The notes beneath the pieces are model-generated. The model worked only from the letters and a program-made list of their open reading frames with translations, was not told the origin of the DNA and made no database searches. From a virus, in the IMG/VR virus record IMGVR_UViG_3300044642_000842, positions 1-51,781 of that record: a DNA stretch of 51,781 nt, one strand, 5' to 3'. Position 1 is the first letter of the stretch. Each line of letters begins with the position of its first letter. A program made the position numbers and the translations under genes. Shown piece after piece: positions 1 through 7,690 of the stretch.

Positions 1-93
1 TGGAAAGATAAGATGAATAAAACTCACCCTGGCTGGGCTGATATTATGAAGAACAAGGTAGCGAAAGCTCCTGGTTCCCGTGTCAACTGGTAA
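1..93 (+). CDS. 3' end of an unidentified protein (partial)
   Basis: An open frame enters from the left edge and runs 30 codons to a TAA, ending in GSRVNW. It is followed by a 17-nt gap and then phoH on the same strand, so it is probably the upstream member of the same transcript. The visible tail (HPGWADIMKNKVAKAPG) is not enough to assign a family. Its codon use resembles its neighbours, so I read it as a real gene end and not a chance frame. Confidence 0.5.
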   Translation, partial: WKDKMNKTHPGWADIMKNKVAKAPGSRVNW

Positions 94-110
94 TTTTACA
101 ATAAACAATT

Positions 111-863
111 ATGCCCCGAGCAAGAAAAAGAAACACCCCCGACATTGCTGGTATGAGCACCAAGCAAATGAAAAGGAAGAAGCCAATTAGTTCTGATTAT
201 CTTTTGAATGTAGAACCTCTCACAGATAATCAGCGTATTATGTTTGAAGAGTATGGTAAAGGTCAAAACATCTTTGCCTATGGTGCTGCTGGAACTGGTA
301 AAACATTCTTAGCTTTGTACCTTGCTCTTCGTGATGTTCTAGATGAGCATACTCCATACGAAAAAGTATATGTGGTACGTTCACTAGTCGCCACTAGAGA
401 AATTGGTTTCCTTCCTGGCACACACGAAGACAAAGCATCACTTTACCAAATTCCATATAAGAATATGGTAAAGTATATGTTTGAAATGCCTAATGATGGA
501 GCGTTTGATATGCTCTATGAAAATCTAAAGGCACAGGAAACTGTTAGTTTTTGGTCTACCTCATTCCTTCGTGGCACTACGCTTGATAAAGCTATTGTTA
601 TCGTGGATGAATGCCAAAACCTGAACTTCCACGAATTGGATTCTATCATCACTCGTGTTGGTGAAGATACTAAGATCCTATTCTGTGGTGATGCTAGACA
701 ATCTGACCTACAACGTAGTAATGAACGTTCTGGCATTATTGATTTCCAACGTATTCTTCAACAGATGAAGGAGTTCTCTTTAATCGAGTACGGTGTTGAT
801 GACATTGTTCGTTCTGGTCTTATCAAGTCTTATCTAATTGCTAAAATTAATCTAGGTCTCTAA
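111..863 (+). CDS. phoH: PhoH-like P-loop ATPase
   Basis: The 250-aa protein has a Walker A motif GAAGTGKT at about residues 58-65 and a Walker B region AIVIVDECQN near residues 160-169, followed by the LFCGDARQSD segment typical of the PhoH family. PhoH proteins are cytoplasmic ATPases related to the helicase domain of RecD-type proteins; their role in phage is unsettled, although phoH is nearly universal in marine cyanophages. The ATG at 111 gives a full-length family member. Its stop overlaps the next start (TAATG), implying translational coupling to the nuclease gene. No clear promoter is visible in the short upstream gap. Confidence 0.93.
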   Translation: MPRARKRNTPDIAGMSTKQMKRKKPISSDYLLNVEPLTDNQRIMFEEYGKGQNIFAYGAAGTGKTFLALYLALRDVLDEHTPYEKVYVVRSLVATREIGFLPGTHEDKASLYQIPYKNMVKYMFEMPNDGAFDMLYENLKAQETVSFWSTSFLRGTTLDKAIVIVDECQNLNFHELDSIITRVGEDTKILFCGDARQSDLQRSNERSGIIDFQRILQQMKEFSLIEYGVDDIVRSGLIKSYLIAKINLGL

Positions 864-1555
864 TGAAAATTTTTAATCATGTTGGTCTGATTGAACCAAT
901 TGAAATGAATACTGTTATGATTGAAGGTAGGAGATATTACAATACCCCTACTGGAAATAAACATAAATCAGTAACCACCGTGATTAGTAACAATCCTGAA
1001 AAGCAAAAGGGACTTGCTAGGTGGAGAGAAAGAGTTGGGAAAGAAAAAGCTCAACAAATCTCTAGTCGTGCCGCCACTCGTGGTAATCGTTACCACAAAT
1101 TAGTAGAGAACTATTTTAATAATGAACATGATCCAAATCTTTATAAAGAATATCCTTTGGTTTGGATTATGTTCAATTCCTCACGGAAAATTCTGGACAA
1201 CATAAATAACATATACTTACAAGAAGCTGGATTATATTCTGACTTTTTAGGAATCGCCGGTCGTGTAGATTGTATTGCTGAATATAATGGTAAACTTTCT
1301 ATCATTGACTTTAAGACATCGGCAGAAGAAAAGAAAGAAGAGTATCTCTACGATTATTACGTTCAAGAAATAGCATATGCTTGTATGCTTCAAGAACTTT
1401 ATGGTATTAAAGTAGAACAACTTGTTACTATTATTGCTTGTGAAAGCGGTGATACTCAAGTGGTTATCCAGCCCCCGAGAAAAGAATATTTTATTAAGTT
1501 ACAACAGTATATCCACGAGTACGAACAAAAATATGAAAGAAACATTGGAGGATAA
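863..1555 (+). CDS. PD-(D/E)XK superfamily exonuclease
   Basis: This 230-aa protein carries the nuclease signature GRVDCIA at about residues 133-139 followed by IIDFKTS around 147-153. This is the metal-binding D...(D/E)xK pattern of RecB/Cas4-type nucleases. An upstream Arg/Gly-rich helix (RAATRGNRYHKLVENYF) matches the conserved N-terminal motif of that group. It likely acts on DNA ends during replication, recombination or host genome degradation. It starts inside the phoH stop codon and lies just upstream of gp33 and gp32, an arrangement I recall from other T4-type cyanophages. The exact substrate cannot be read from sequence. Confidence 0.85.
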   Translation: MKIFNHVGLIEPIEMNTVMIEGRRYYNTPTGNKHKSVTTVISNNPEKQKGLARWRERVGKEKAQQISSRAATRGNRYHKLVENYFNNEHDPNLYKEYPLVWIMFNSSRKILDNINNIYLQEAGLYSDFLGIAGRVDCIAEYNGKLSIIDFKTSAEEKKEEYLYDYYVQEIAYACMLQELYGIKVEQLVTIIACESGDTQVVIQPPRKEYFIKLQQYIHEYEQKYERNIGG

Positions 1556-1559
1556 ATTT

Positions 1560-1778
1560 ATGACAGCTGCGAGATTTTCGCAGGAAGTGGAAAAGATAGC
1601 TCACGAAAACTCAATGAATTATATTGATGCTATTGTTCACTATTGTGAAAAAAATGAAATTGAAATTGAATCAGTACCTAAACTGATTTCAAAACCACTT
1701 AAAGAAAAACTAAAGTTTGATGCTCAGAAATTAAACTTTATGAAAAAAACATCGAAAGCAAAACTTATGCTTGTTTAA
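1560..1778 (+). CDS. 33: Late transcription accessory factor gp33
   Basis: The 72-aa product MTAARFSQEVEKIAHE... resembles the short cyanophage gp33. T4 gp33 is a co-activator that bridges the host RNA polymerase beta-flap and the sliding clamp at late promoters; the hydrophobic/basic C-terminus here (LNFMKKTSKAKLMLV) fits the flap-binding helix. I chose the ATG at 1560 because TTGGAGGA lies 8 nt upstream; longer in-frame starts (1422, 1533) overlap the nuclease gene and lack a comparable ribosome binding site. Its presence fits the late boxes found before structural genes in this window. The small size keeps the assignment below certainty. Confidence 0.75.
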   Translation: MTAARFSQEVEKIAHENSMNYIDAIVHYCEKNEIEIESVPKLISKPLKEKLKFDAQKLNFMKKTSKAKLMLV

Positions 1779-1780
1779 TT

Positions 1781-2122
1781 ATGGGAAACTTTTTTAAATC
1801 TGAAATGGTGAGAGGGGACCTTCAAGAAATGGCAGAACTTCAACAGTTCTGTATGAGATCGATGGTTGCCTTTGCTGTCTTAAATAAAGAAAAGAAACTT
1901 CAATATTTTGAAGTGATGGAACAACTGATTGAAAAACAGAAAATTTTTCATGCTAGAATTTGTTTGAGCGATGATCCAGAAGCAATGGAGATGGCGGAAA
2001 GTATGAAGCAGGCTGCCGTAATGCTTGGTGCCACCCCAAATCAAAGCATGGGTTCCATGTTCGATGACCTTCTGGAAAAAGTCCGTGTCATGAAAGAACA
2101 ACTAGAGGTTCAGGAGGATTGA
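1781..2122 (+). CDS. DUF1825 family protein (cyanobacterial-type)
   Basis: The 113-aa, largely helical protein begins MGNFFKSEMVRGDLQEM and ends with a predicted amphipathic helix (MFDDLLEKVRVMKEQLE). The pattern (short MG-FF-SE start, a LNKEKKLQYFEVMEQLIEKQKIFHARI core, and a TPNQ-type hinge before the last helix) fits DUF1825, a family I know mainly from cyanobacteria. It begins 2 nt after the gp33 stop, so the two are probably co-translated. No function is established. Its position between gp33 and gp32 suggests a link with transcription or DNA metabolism, which is inference only. Its stop codon lies inside the -35 box of the gp32 promoter. Confidence 0.65.
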   Translation: MGNFFKSEMVRGDLQEMAELQQFCMRSMVAFAVLNKEKKLQYFEVMEQLIEKQKIFHARICLSDDPEAMEMAESMKQAAVMLGATPNQSMGSMFDDLLEKVRVMKEQLEVQED

Positions 2123-2147
2123 CGCCACCCTGAACCTGTGCTATGAT
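2119..2147 (+). promoter_or_regulatory. Sigma70-type promoter of gp32
   Basis: TTGACG (2119-2124) is separated by 17 nt from TATGAT (2142-2147), with an extended -10 TGC directly before it. The transcript would begin about 45 nt before the gp32 start. The -35 box lies in the loop of an 8-bp inverted repeat (GGTTCAGG 2107-2114, CCTGAACC 2129-2136). Confidence 0.7.
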
Positions 2148-2201
2148 GTCTAGGTGATACAGCGTCACACAAGCCAAATCCAATTATCCAAGGAAATCCG
2201 T

Positions 2202-3083
2202 ATGTCTTTTGCTGATCTTAAGCGTAAGTCCCAGAGCAATTTTGAGTTTCTTCAGAAGGAACTTGAAAAGTCCAGCACTCAATCAGGTGCCGACGAGAGG
2301 CTCTGGAAGCCCGAACTTGACGCTTCTGGTAACGGCTATGCCGTTATTCGTTTTCTGCCTGCTCCTGAAGGGGAGTCAGTGCCGTGGGCTAAACTTTATA
2401 CTCATGCCTTCAAAGGCACTGGTGGTTGGTTGATTGATAACTGCCCCACAACAAACGGAGATAAGTGTCCCGTTTGTGCTGGCAATACTAAACTGTGGAA
2501 CAGTGGTCATGAATCTGATAAAGCAGTTGCTCGTGATCGTAAGCGTAAACTGTCTTACTACAGCAACATCTATGTTGTGAATGATCCTAAGAATCCTGAC
2601 AACAATGGTAAGGTGTTCTTGTTTAAGTATGGTAAGAAGATTCATGATAAGATTCTCGCTGCCATGCAACCTGAGTTCCAAGATGAAACTCCCGTGAACG
2701 TCTTTGACTTCTGGGAAGGCGCCAACTTCAAGATTAAAATCAAGACCGTTGGTGGTTACTGGAACTACGATGCTTCTGAGTTTTCTTCGCCAGCAGTGCT
2801 CAGTTCTGATGATGATGAAATGGAAGCCATCTGGAAACAAGCATATTCGTTGGAAGCATTTGTTGCTCCTAGTGAGTTCAAATCTTATGAAGATCTTGAG
2901 ACTCGAATGAATAGTGTTCTTGGTGCTGCTCCTGCTACTCGTCAGGCTCAACAAGAAGAAGAGCAAGATCCTGCTCCTGTTGCTGCTTCAACTCGGCAAC
3001 GTGATGTTGATCTTCCTTCGTTCAAGTCAGACGATGACGATGATGCTCTGAGCTACTTCGCTCGTCTTGCTGAAGAAGATTGA
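2202..3083 (+). CDS. 32: Single-stranded DNA-binding protein gp32
   Basis: The 293-aa protein binds ssDNA in replication, recombination and repair. It has the T4 gp32 layout: a basic N-terminus (MSFADLKRKSQ), a central OB domain with a zinc site (His68, Cys81, Cys89, Cys92 in CPTTNGDKCPVC), aromatic/basic DNA-contact stretches (RKRKLSYYSNIYVV), and an acidic C-terminal tail (SDDDDDALSYFARLAEED) that in T4 recruits replication partners. I start it at 2202, preceded by AAGGAAATCCGT; an upstream in-frame ATG at 2154 would overlap the promoter leader. It has its own sigma70-type promoter and a strong terminator, so it is an independently expressed unit. Confidence 0.95.
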   Translation: MSFADLKRKSQSNFEFLQKELEKSSTQSGADERLWKPELDASGNGYAVIRFLPAPEGESVPWAKLYTHAFKGTGGWLIDNCPTTNGDKCPVCAGNTKLWNSGHESDKAVARDRKRKLSYYSNIYVVNDPKNPDNNGKVFLFKYGKKIHDKILAAMQPEFQDETPVNVFDFWEGANFKIKIKTVGGYWNYDASEFSSPAVLSSDDDEMEAIWKQAYSLEAFVAPSEFKSYEDLETRMNSVLGAAPATRQAQQEEEQDPAPVAASTRQRDVDLPSFKSDDDDDALSYFARLAEED

Positions 3084-3090
3084 TAAAAGT

Positions 3091-3116
3091 AAAGGGGGCT
3101 TACGCCCCCTTTTTTT
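3091..3116. terminator. Rho-independent terminator, probably bidirectional
   Basis: AAAGGGGGC (3091-3099), loop TTAC, GCCCCCTTT (3104-3112), then more T residues. It ends the gp32 transcript. On the - strand the same hairpin follows the gp53 stop and is trailed by a T-rich run, so it can end both convergent operons. Confidence 0.9.
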
Positions 3117-3765
3117 ATACTCCAGTTCGTTTTAATCTATTGTTAACAAAGTCACTTGACTTACCATACAGATTTGTCTTCCTAAAATCGGATAAAAAGG
3201 CATCCAAATATGTTGGTTTCAGTAAGTAAATTTCTCTCTTCTTTTCGTTTTGTTGTTCTTCATATTCAAAAATTGTTACTGGTCTTGACGCAGTGCTGCC
3301 AGAAATATTTTCAACTGATGTTCCATTCCAGTATTTGAATGGAGAAAAATAGAATGTTTCGTCAACAATCAAACCACTTTTTAAAATTGTAACTCCGTTA
3401 TTGTTTTTGATTTCGTATGTTTCATAATGTTTTATTGTCGAATAAGGATCGTCGTATGTAGATTCTAAAGATTTTCTTAGATCGTTCTGACTTAATGGTA
3501 AATCGAATAGAGGATTTATCATATTATTTGTTAAAGCAACAACCCAATCAAAGAAAGGATTGCCGTATGCTTTTTCTGCTATAGTATCTAAACGCTCTCC
3601 TTCTTCTATAGAATACTTTTTAAAGTATACGGCATAAGAAAATACATCTGGGTTAATCTGATATCTTCTGAAGAAATTTTTAGCTACAACAAAATCAGAT
3701 TCGGAGAATGGATACTGAATTGGTTTTTTATCGTACTCGATATTAGGAATGAATGAGAAATACAT
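3115..3765 (-). CDS. 53: Baseplate wedge subunit gp53
   Basis: The 216-aa protein matches T4 gp53 in size (about 196 aa) and contains the LysM-like stretch VYFKKYSIEEGERLDTIA followed by YGNPFFDWVVALTNNMINP, which is characteristic of gp53 homologues. gp53 joins neighbouring wedges during baseplate assembly. The start is supported by GAGAGGG a few nt upstream. It is the last gene of a - strand operon gp4, gp2 candidate, gp48, gp53, with one base between the gp48 stop and its start region, and it ends within the shared terminator. Confidence 0.85.
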   Translation of the reverse strand: MYFSFIPNIEYDKKPIQYPFSESDFVVAKNFFRRYQINPDVFSYAVYFKKYSIEEGERLDTIAEKAYGNPFFDWVVALTNNMINPLFDLPLSQNDLRKSLESTYDDPYSTIKHYETYEIKNNNGVTILKSGLIVDETFYFSPFKYWNGTSVENISGSTASRPVTIFEYEEQQNEKKREIYLLKPTYLDAFLSDFRKTNLYGKSSDFVNNRLKRTGV

Positions 3766-3766
3766 T

Positions 3767-4891
3767 TTAGATACCCTCTCCTGTTTCTGTATCTACTTCG
3801 CCAGCAAATACTAACTTTGATTCTAGGAATGATATGGTTAATTCTGTTGCCACTGGCGAACCGTCGCCCATCGTGGCATATGCTCCAGCAGCAGTATAAT
3901 TAATGCTGACATCAGTAATACCACATAGTTTATATTTTGGTAGGAACGGATGAATGCCAGACCCTTTCATAAAAAGAACTTGGCAAAGATCTGGAATCGT
4001 TATTAGATTTGCTGTTTCTTGAGAAGCACCAAAAATTGCTTGACCTCCAAATTTAGGGAGCATTGCTTTTTTAAATATATTACAAATTTGTTTTATATCT
4101 TTAGCTTCTTTTCCTGTCCGAGGAACCAGTTTAAATTTCAAACTAAAGTTTCTTAGTTTGGGTGCTTCGTAAGCAAGTTCTACGTTAGGGTTTAAGATTG
4201 TTCCTGTAACTGTTCCTAAGGCTTGATTTAAATTAATATTTGCTCCAGCAACAGCATTTATTCCTGAAATAAGAGCATTAAATGTAGCTGCTTTTACTCC
4301 ACCCATAGCTGAGCTAGTTCCTGCTTGAACTAAAGCACTCCAATCTTTTTGGTTATTGATAGATCCAGCAACTCCAAGCATACCAGCAGCCGCTGCTCCA
4401 AACCCAGCTCCATTCCACCCAGCCCCAAATTGAGTTTGAATATCTTCTGGCATATAAAGAATAACTGATTTTAAACCAGAAGGATTTTTATATGATCTAT
4501 CACTGGAATCTTGGTAGTTGGAATATCCCCATGGGTTACTGGGAGATTTTGATGCTGAATTTGCATCTGCTCTGTTTGGAGTATCTCTTCCTCCTCCAAA
4601 AGGCGGAGCATAGCTATAAAAACTAAACAATACATAGTCACTATCTGCTTCAATTGCCGCTGGGTCAGAAGGATATCTTACTGAACTGCTTCGATTATTT
4701 GGTAGTTGTATGTTTAATTTTATTGTTTCTTCTTTTGTAGGATCTTTATTTTCGGCTGCTTCCTGAGAACCAGCTCGACCAGTGGTGATAGCTCCTGGCT
4801 TCACATCACTGTTTGTTGATGAAGCTTTTGTTTGGCTTGCTCTTGCTCTTTCTCGGTTTTGCTGTGCTCTTCTGTTGGCGGCTTCTGACAT
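3767..4891 (-). CDS. 48: Baseplate tail tube cap gp48
   Basis: The 374-aa product is close to T4 gp48 (364 aa), which caps the baseplate hub and nucleates the tail tube. The N-terminal 60 residues are Ala/Gln/Ser/Arg-rich and probably disordered. Then comes SVRYPSDPAAIEADSDYVL and SVILYMPEDIQTQFGAGW, a signature I associate with cyanophage gp48. The C-terminal half (YEAPKLRNFSLKFKLVPRTGKEAKDIKQICNIFKKAM and GITDVSINYTAAGAYATMGDGSPVATELTISFLE) fits the tube fold shared by gp19, gp48 and gp54. It is flanked by gp53 and a gp2 candidate on the same strand. Confidence 0.82.
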   Translation of the reverse strand: MSEAANRRAQQNRERARASQTKASSTNSDVKPGAITTGRAGSQEAAENKDPTKEETIKLNIQLPNNRSSSVRYPSDPAAIEADSDYVLFSFYSYAPPFGGGRDTPNRADANSASKSPSNPWGYSNYQDSSDRSYKNPSGLKSVILYMPEDIQTQFGAGWNGAGFGAAAAGMLGVAGSINNQKDWSALVQAGTSSAMGGVKAATFNALISGINAVAGANINLNQALGTVTGTILNPNVELAYEAPKLRNFSLKFKLVPRTGKEAKDIKQICNIFKKAMLPKFGGQAIFGASQETANLITIPDLCQVLFMKGSGIHPFLPKYKLCGITDVSINYTAAGAYATMGDGSPVATELTISFLESKLVFAGEVDTETGEGI

Positions 4892-4926
4892 TATTTGACC
4901 CTCTCTATATCTTTCCTGGTGAGATC

Positions 4927-5751
4927 CTAAACAACTCTGGTTCCTTTGATACGGTCATTCCAATATTGATCTATCTCTTCCCAAACGTACTCTTTGGGGT
5001 ATTCAATTTTACCACCGCCCCTCATCAATACAAAATCTTCTACGGGAAGAGCAGAAGCGGTAACCCATTCTTGTATAGCTAAATCCAAGAACAAACTTTT
5101 ACACCTTTTATAAAGATATTTATGAATGATTTTTTTGGGAATATCTATTTGTCCTTTTTCTAATTTATTTACAACAATTAATCTCTTTTTTGGCTCTAGA
5201 TAATGTAAATTAGCTCCCCAAAATTCGCCACCAGATACTTTCATTACATATAATAAAGGATACTTATCATAGTATGGAAGGCTTGGTGTCTCTGCTTTAT
5301 ATTCAAAAAAACATAGGTGTCCAGGAAATACTTTACGGCGGTTTACATTTTGATCTTGATTAACCAATGCTCCAATCGAATCAAATTTTTCCTGCTCGTT
5401 CATACGAGAAGGTTCTCTTTGAATGTCAGCAGTTAAAATTTTAAGTTTTGATTGATACCACCCTAAACTTTTACTTTCTCCTTCAGTTGCTTCTCTTACT
5501 TTTTCAAATATAGTTTGATAACTTTTCTTTCCTGCTTTTATATACCCCTCAGTTTCACTTACCGCTTGTGCTAACTCTGTCATATCTTTGTATGAAGAGT
5601 AACGTTTTATGCCGTACTTAGAAGCAAGAGCACGGATTTGGTCCCGAGTGTAATGACTTAAGGATGGTAACTCATGACCGCTCAGATAAGACCATCTATC
5701 AATAGCATCTTTAGCATATGATTTTGGTTTTAAATTATTTTTTGATGCCAT
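4927..5751 (-). CDS. 2: Probable DNA end protector gp2
   Basis: The 274-aa protein is the same size class as T4 gp2, which binds DNA ends after packaging and shields them from RecBCD. It lies directly after gp4, as gene 2 neighbours gene 4 in T4. The N-terminal third is helical and basic (DQIRALASKYGIKRYSSYKDM). The centre holds GHLCFFEYKAETPSLPYYDK followed by a phage-wide pattern of small-beta residues and GANLHYLEPKKRL. A ribosome binding site (AGGAG) precedes the ATG. The assignment rests on length, synteny and the central motif, not on recognised catalytic residues; a structural role in head or tail completion is the alternative. Confidence 0.58.
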   Translation of the reverse strand: MASKNNLKPKSYAKDAIDRWSYLSGHELPSLSHYTRDQIRALASKYGIKRYSSYKDMTELAQAVSETEGYIKAGKKSYQTIFEKVREATEGESKSLGWYQSKLKILTADIQREPSRMNEQEKFDSIGALVNQDQNVNRRKVFPGHLCFFEYKAETPSLPYYDKYPLLYVMKVSGGEFWGANLHYLEPKKRLIVVNKLEKGQIDIPKKIIHKYLYKRCKSLFLDLAIQEWVTASALPVEDFVLMRGGGKIEYPKEYVWEEIDQYWNDRIKGTRVV

Positions 5752-5752
5752 G

Positions 5753-6190
5753 TTATACTCCTAGATGATCTTCTGTGAGAATTAAAAATTTCATCTGTCT
5801 ATCTTCACAGAAGTCTTCTGCTGCTGCCCACTTGGCACGATTCTTCATGTAGGTTAGGACTTCTCTTTTCCAAGCAGCAGTTTTTCTTTTTGGTTTCTCG
5901 ACAGGACCAGCAACTTGTTTCTTTGGTTTAACTTCTATCAAATACTTATTAATATTTCCTTCTTTACTTTTAACTTTGATATAGAAGTCTGGGAAGTACC
6001 TATGAACTCTGCCATCAGTAGGACAACGATAGGGAATAATTACTTCTTCACTTCCCCACTCTACAATACTATCGTTGCCATCACAAAACACCATAAACTT
6101 CCGCTCCCACATAGAACGGTAGATAATTCTCGTAGGGTTTCCTCTATATTTTTTTGGATTCTTTGGTTTGTAGATTCCAGAATAAGCCAT
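5753..6190 (-). CDS. 4: Head completion protein gp4
   Basis: The 145-aa protein (T4 gp4 is about 150 aa) shows the family core YRSMWERKFMVFCDGNDSIVEWGSEE followed by YRCPTDGRVHRYFPDFYIKV and YLIEVKPKKQ. This is an endonuclease-like fold with conserved E, D and ExK positions. gp4 acts after packaging to make heads competent for tail joining. I use the ATG at 6190 (MAYSGIYKPKNPKK) because GGAGGGAT lies just upstream; the longer frame from 6277 would cover the divergent gene on the other strand. It leads the - strand operon and overlaps the gp2 candidate's ribosome binding site. Confidence 0.88.
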   Translation of the reverse strand: MAYSGIYKPKNPKKYRGNPTRIIYRSMWERKFMVFCDGNDSIVEWGSEEVIIPYRCPTDGRVHRYFPDFYIKVKSKEGNINKYLIEVKPKKQVAGPVEKPKRKTAAWKREVLTYMKNRAKWAAAEDFCEDRQMKFLILTEDHLGV

Positions 6191-6195
6191 AAATA
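6188..6195 (+). promoter_or_regulatory. Late promoter box CATAAATA
   Basis: CATAAATA matches the T4-type late -10 (NATAAATA) and sits 27 nt before the GTG start at 6222. It overlaps the gp4 start codon on the opposite strand. Confidence 0.5.
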
Positions 6196-6213
6196 AATAT
6201 ATCCCTCCGACTA

Positions 6214-6220
6214 TATTTAG
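6214..6220 (-). promoter_or_regulatory. Late promoter box CTAAATA for the gp4 operon
   Basis: Reading the - strand gives CTAAATATAG, 23 nt before the gp4 ATG. It abuts the GTG start of the divergent + strand gene, so two late promoters face away from each other within 33 bp. Confidence 0.5.
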
Positions 6221-6221
6221 A

Positions 6222-6929
6222 GTGGCAAAAGGATCAATAGACAACTTCATATCAGCCATAGCTAAGAATGGCGGCATGGCAATGTCGAATGGCTATGATG
6301 TTGAATTTGATTTTCGTGGAAAAGTTGATCTAGAAAAATATATAAAAACTATTGGAGTAGATTTGCCTGCTAAAAGTGATAGTGGGGAAGCCGGAGCATT
6401 AATTAATTTGTTTTGTGACGAAGCACAACTACCGAATATTTCCGCTGCTACTGGGCAAATTACTGGAAGGTATTTGGGAGAAGGTACTATCAATTATCCT
6501 CATACTAGAATAGTAAGTGACTTCAATCTTTCGTGGATGTGTGATGCTAACATGATCCCATTTAAATTTTTAAACGCTTGGCACGAGTATATTTTTGGGC
6601 AAGATAAAATTGAAAATCGAGTTGGAACCGATAGATTTTTGAGAGATGCTAAAGCAAATGACGCCAAAACAAAACTAATTAACAGAACAAATCGCCTTAG
6701 ATATCCTGATCAATATCAAACTACGTTAAGAATATCAAAAGCAGAACGAGGAGCTAATGCTCCAAATGAAAGAGTTTCTTTAGTTTGTGTGCTTGAAAAT
6801 GTATATCCATATTCCATAGATGCTGTTCCTATGTCTTATGGATCATCACAAATAACAAGAGTGAGTGCTAGCTTTTATTATACTCGCCACACATATTACA
6901 ACTACGACATCCGTAATTATAGAGGATAA
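6222..6929 (+). CDS. Baseplate/tail-tube fold protein, gp54-like
   Basis: The 235-aa product has the tube-protein style pattern LINLFCDEAQLPNISAAT then GRYLGEGTINYPHTRI and LSWMCDANMIPFKFLNAWHEYIFG, and ends in a beta-rich YPYSIDAVPMSYGSSQITRVSASFYY segment, as gp19/gp48/gp54 relatives do. Cyanophage proteins of this type are often labelled tail tube initiator gp54; T4 gp54 is longer (about 320 aa), so a second tube paralogue is possible. It starts with GTG at 6222, directly after a late box, and precedes gp26. Its start codon overlaps the late box of the divergent gp4 operon. Confidence 0.55.
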   Translation: MAKGSIDNFISAIAKNGGMAMSNGYDVEFDFRGKVDLEKYIKTIGVDLPAKSDSGEAGALINLFCDEAQLPNISAATGQITGRYLGEGTINYPHTRIVSDFNLSWMCDANMIPFKFLNAWHEYIFGQDKIENRVGTDRFLRDAKANDAKTKLINRTNRLRYPDQYQTTLRISKAERGANAPNERVSLVCVLENVYPYSIDAVPMSYGSSQITRVSASFYYTRHTYYNYDIRNYRG

Positions 6930-6932
6930 ATA
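6925..6932 (+). promoter_or_regulatory. Late promoter box GATAAATA
   Basis: GATAAATA overlaps the stop codon of the gp54-like gene and lies 25 nt before the gp26 start. Confidence 0.5.
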
Positions 6933-6957
6933 ATTACACGAATTGAAATAAAGTTTT

Positions 6958-7671
6958 ATGGCATTACCAAAAATTGGAATTCCTACTTACGAATTAGAGT
7001 TGCCATCCACAGGCAAAACAATTAAGTACAGACCTTTTGTAGTGAAGGAAGAAAAGGTTTTACTACTGGCATTAGAATCTGAAGATGAAAAAGAGATTAA
7101 AAATGCCGTCAAAGATCTGATTAAAAATTGTGTTCAAACTAGGATTAAAGTTGATGACTTGCCTAGCTTTGATTTGGAATATATCTTTTTACGAATTCGT
7201 GCTGCTTCGGTTGGAGAAGAAATTAGTATGATTGTCACTTGTCAAGATGACAATAAGACTCAAGTTGAAGTAACCATTAATTTGAATGAAGTTAATGTGT
7301 TTAAACCTGAAGGACACACTAATAAAATTATGCTTGATGATATCACAGGCATTGTTTTGAATTATCCTGGCATGGATAGATTTATTGATTCTGAATTTTT
7401 GAATAAAGATATTAAAACTGATGAAGTAATTAATTTTATTGCTGATTCGGTTGATCAAATTTTTAACAGTGAAGAGGTGTGGGATTCTTCTACAACTTCT
7501 AAAAAAGAAATGAGGGAGTTTATAGAAGGTCTTACTGCCAAACAATTCGAACCATTACAAAAATTCTATGAAACTATGCCTAGGCTAATTCATAAATTCA
7601 AAGTAATTAATCCAAACACTGGCGAAGAATCTGAATATACGATTGAGGGACTACAGAATTTTTTCGTATAG
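6958..7671 (+). CDS. 26: Baseplate hub subunit gp26 / tail assembly chaperone
   Basis: The 237-aa protein resembles T4 gp26 (208 aa): PKIGIPTYELELPSTGKTIKYRPFVVKEEK at the N-terminus, the ALESEDEKEIKNAVKDLIKNC helix and LPSFDLEYIFLRIRAASVGE. gp26 takes part in assembling the baseplate hub and is probably not a major virion component. The C-terminus runs LIHKFKVINPNTGEESEYTIEGLQNFFV and stops at 7669-7671. A slippery heptamer and hairpin at this stop predict that a fraction of ribosomes shift to -1 and continue for 60 codons into the gp51-like frame, giving about 296 aa. This mirrors the lambda G/GT chaperone pair lying upstream of a tape-measure gene. Confidence 0.85.
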   Translation: MALPKIGIPTYELELPSTGKTIKYRPFVVKEEKVLLLALESEDEKEIKNAVKDLIKNCVQTRIKVDDLPSFDLEYIFLRIRAASVGEEISMIVTCQDDNKTQVEVTINLNEVNVFKPEGHTNKIMLDDITGIVLNYPGMDRFIDSEFLNKDIKTDEVINFIADSVDQIFNSEEVWDSSTTSKKEMREFIEGLTAKQFEPLQKFYETMPRLIHKFKVINPNTGEESEYTIEGLQNFFV

Positions 7672-7690
7672 CACTCTTCCAGAATAGCTT
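7659..7690 (+). promoter_or_regulatory. Programmed -1 ribosomal frameshift signal
   Basis: T TTT TTC occupies 7659-7665 with TTT and TTC in the gp26 frame. It is followed by a 7-nt spacer (GTATAGC) and a 9-bp stem ACTCTTCCA (7673-7681) with TGGAAGGGT (7690-7698), including one G-T pair and an 8-nt loop. The gp26 stop (7669-7671) lies in the spacer. Confidence 0.8.

Noticed and set aside
2376-2966. 196-codon antisense frame within gp32
   Set aside because: gp32 is unmistakable on the other strand; the antisense product has no family resemblance and no promoter or ribosome binding site.
5753-6277. Longer gp4 starting at 6277
   Set aside because: The extra 29 codons overlap the divergent gene, have no ribosome binding site and extend beyond the usual gp4 length; GGAGG precedes the start at 6190.
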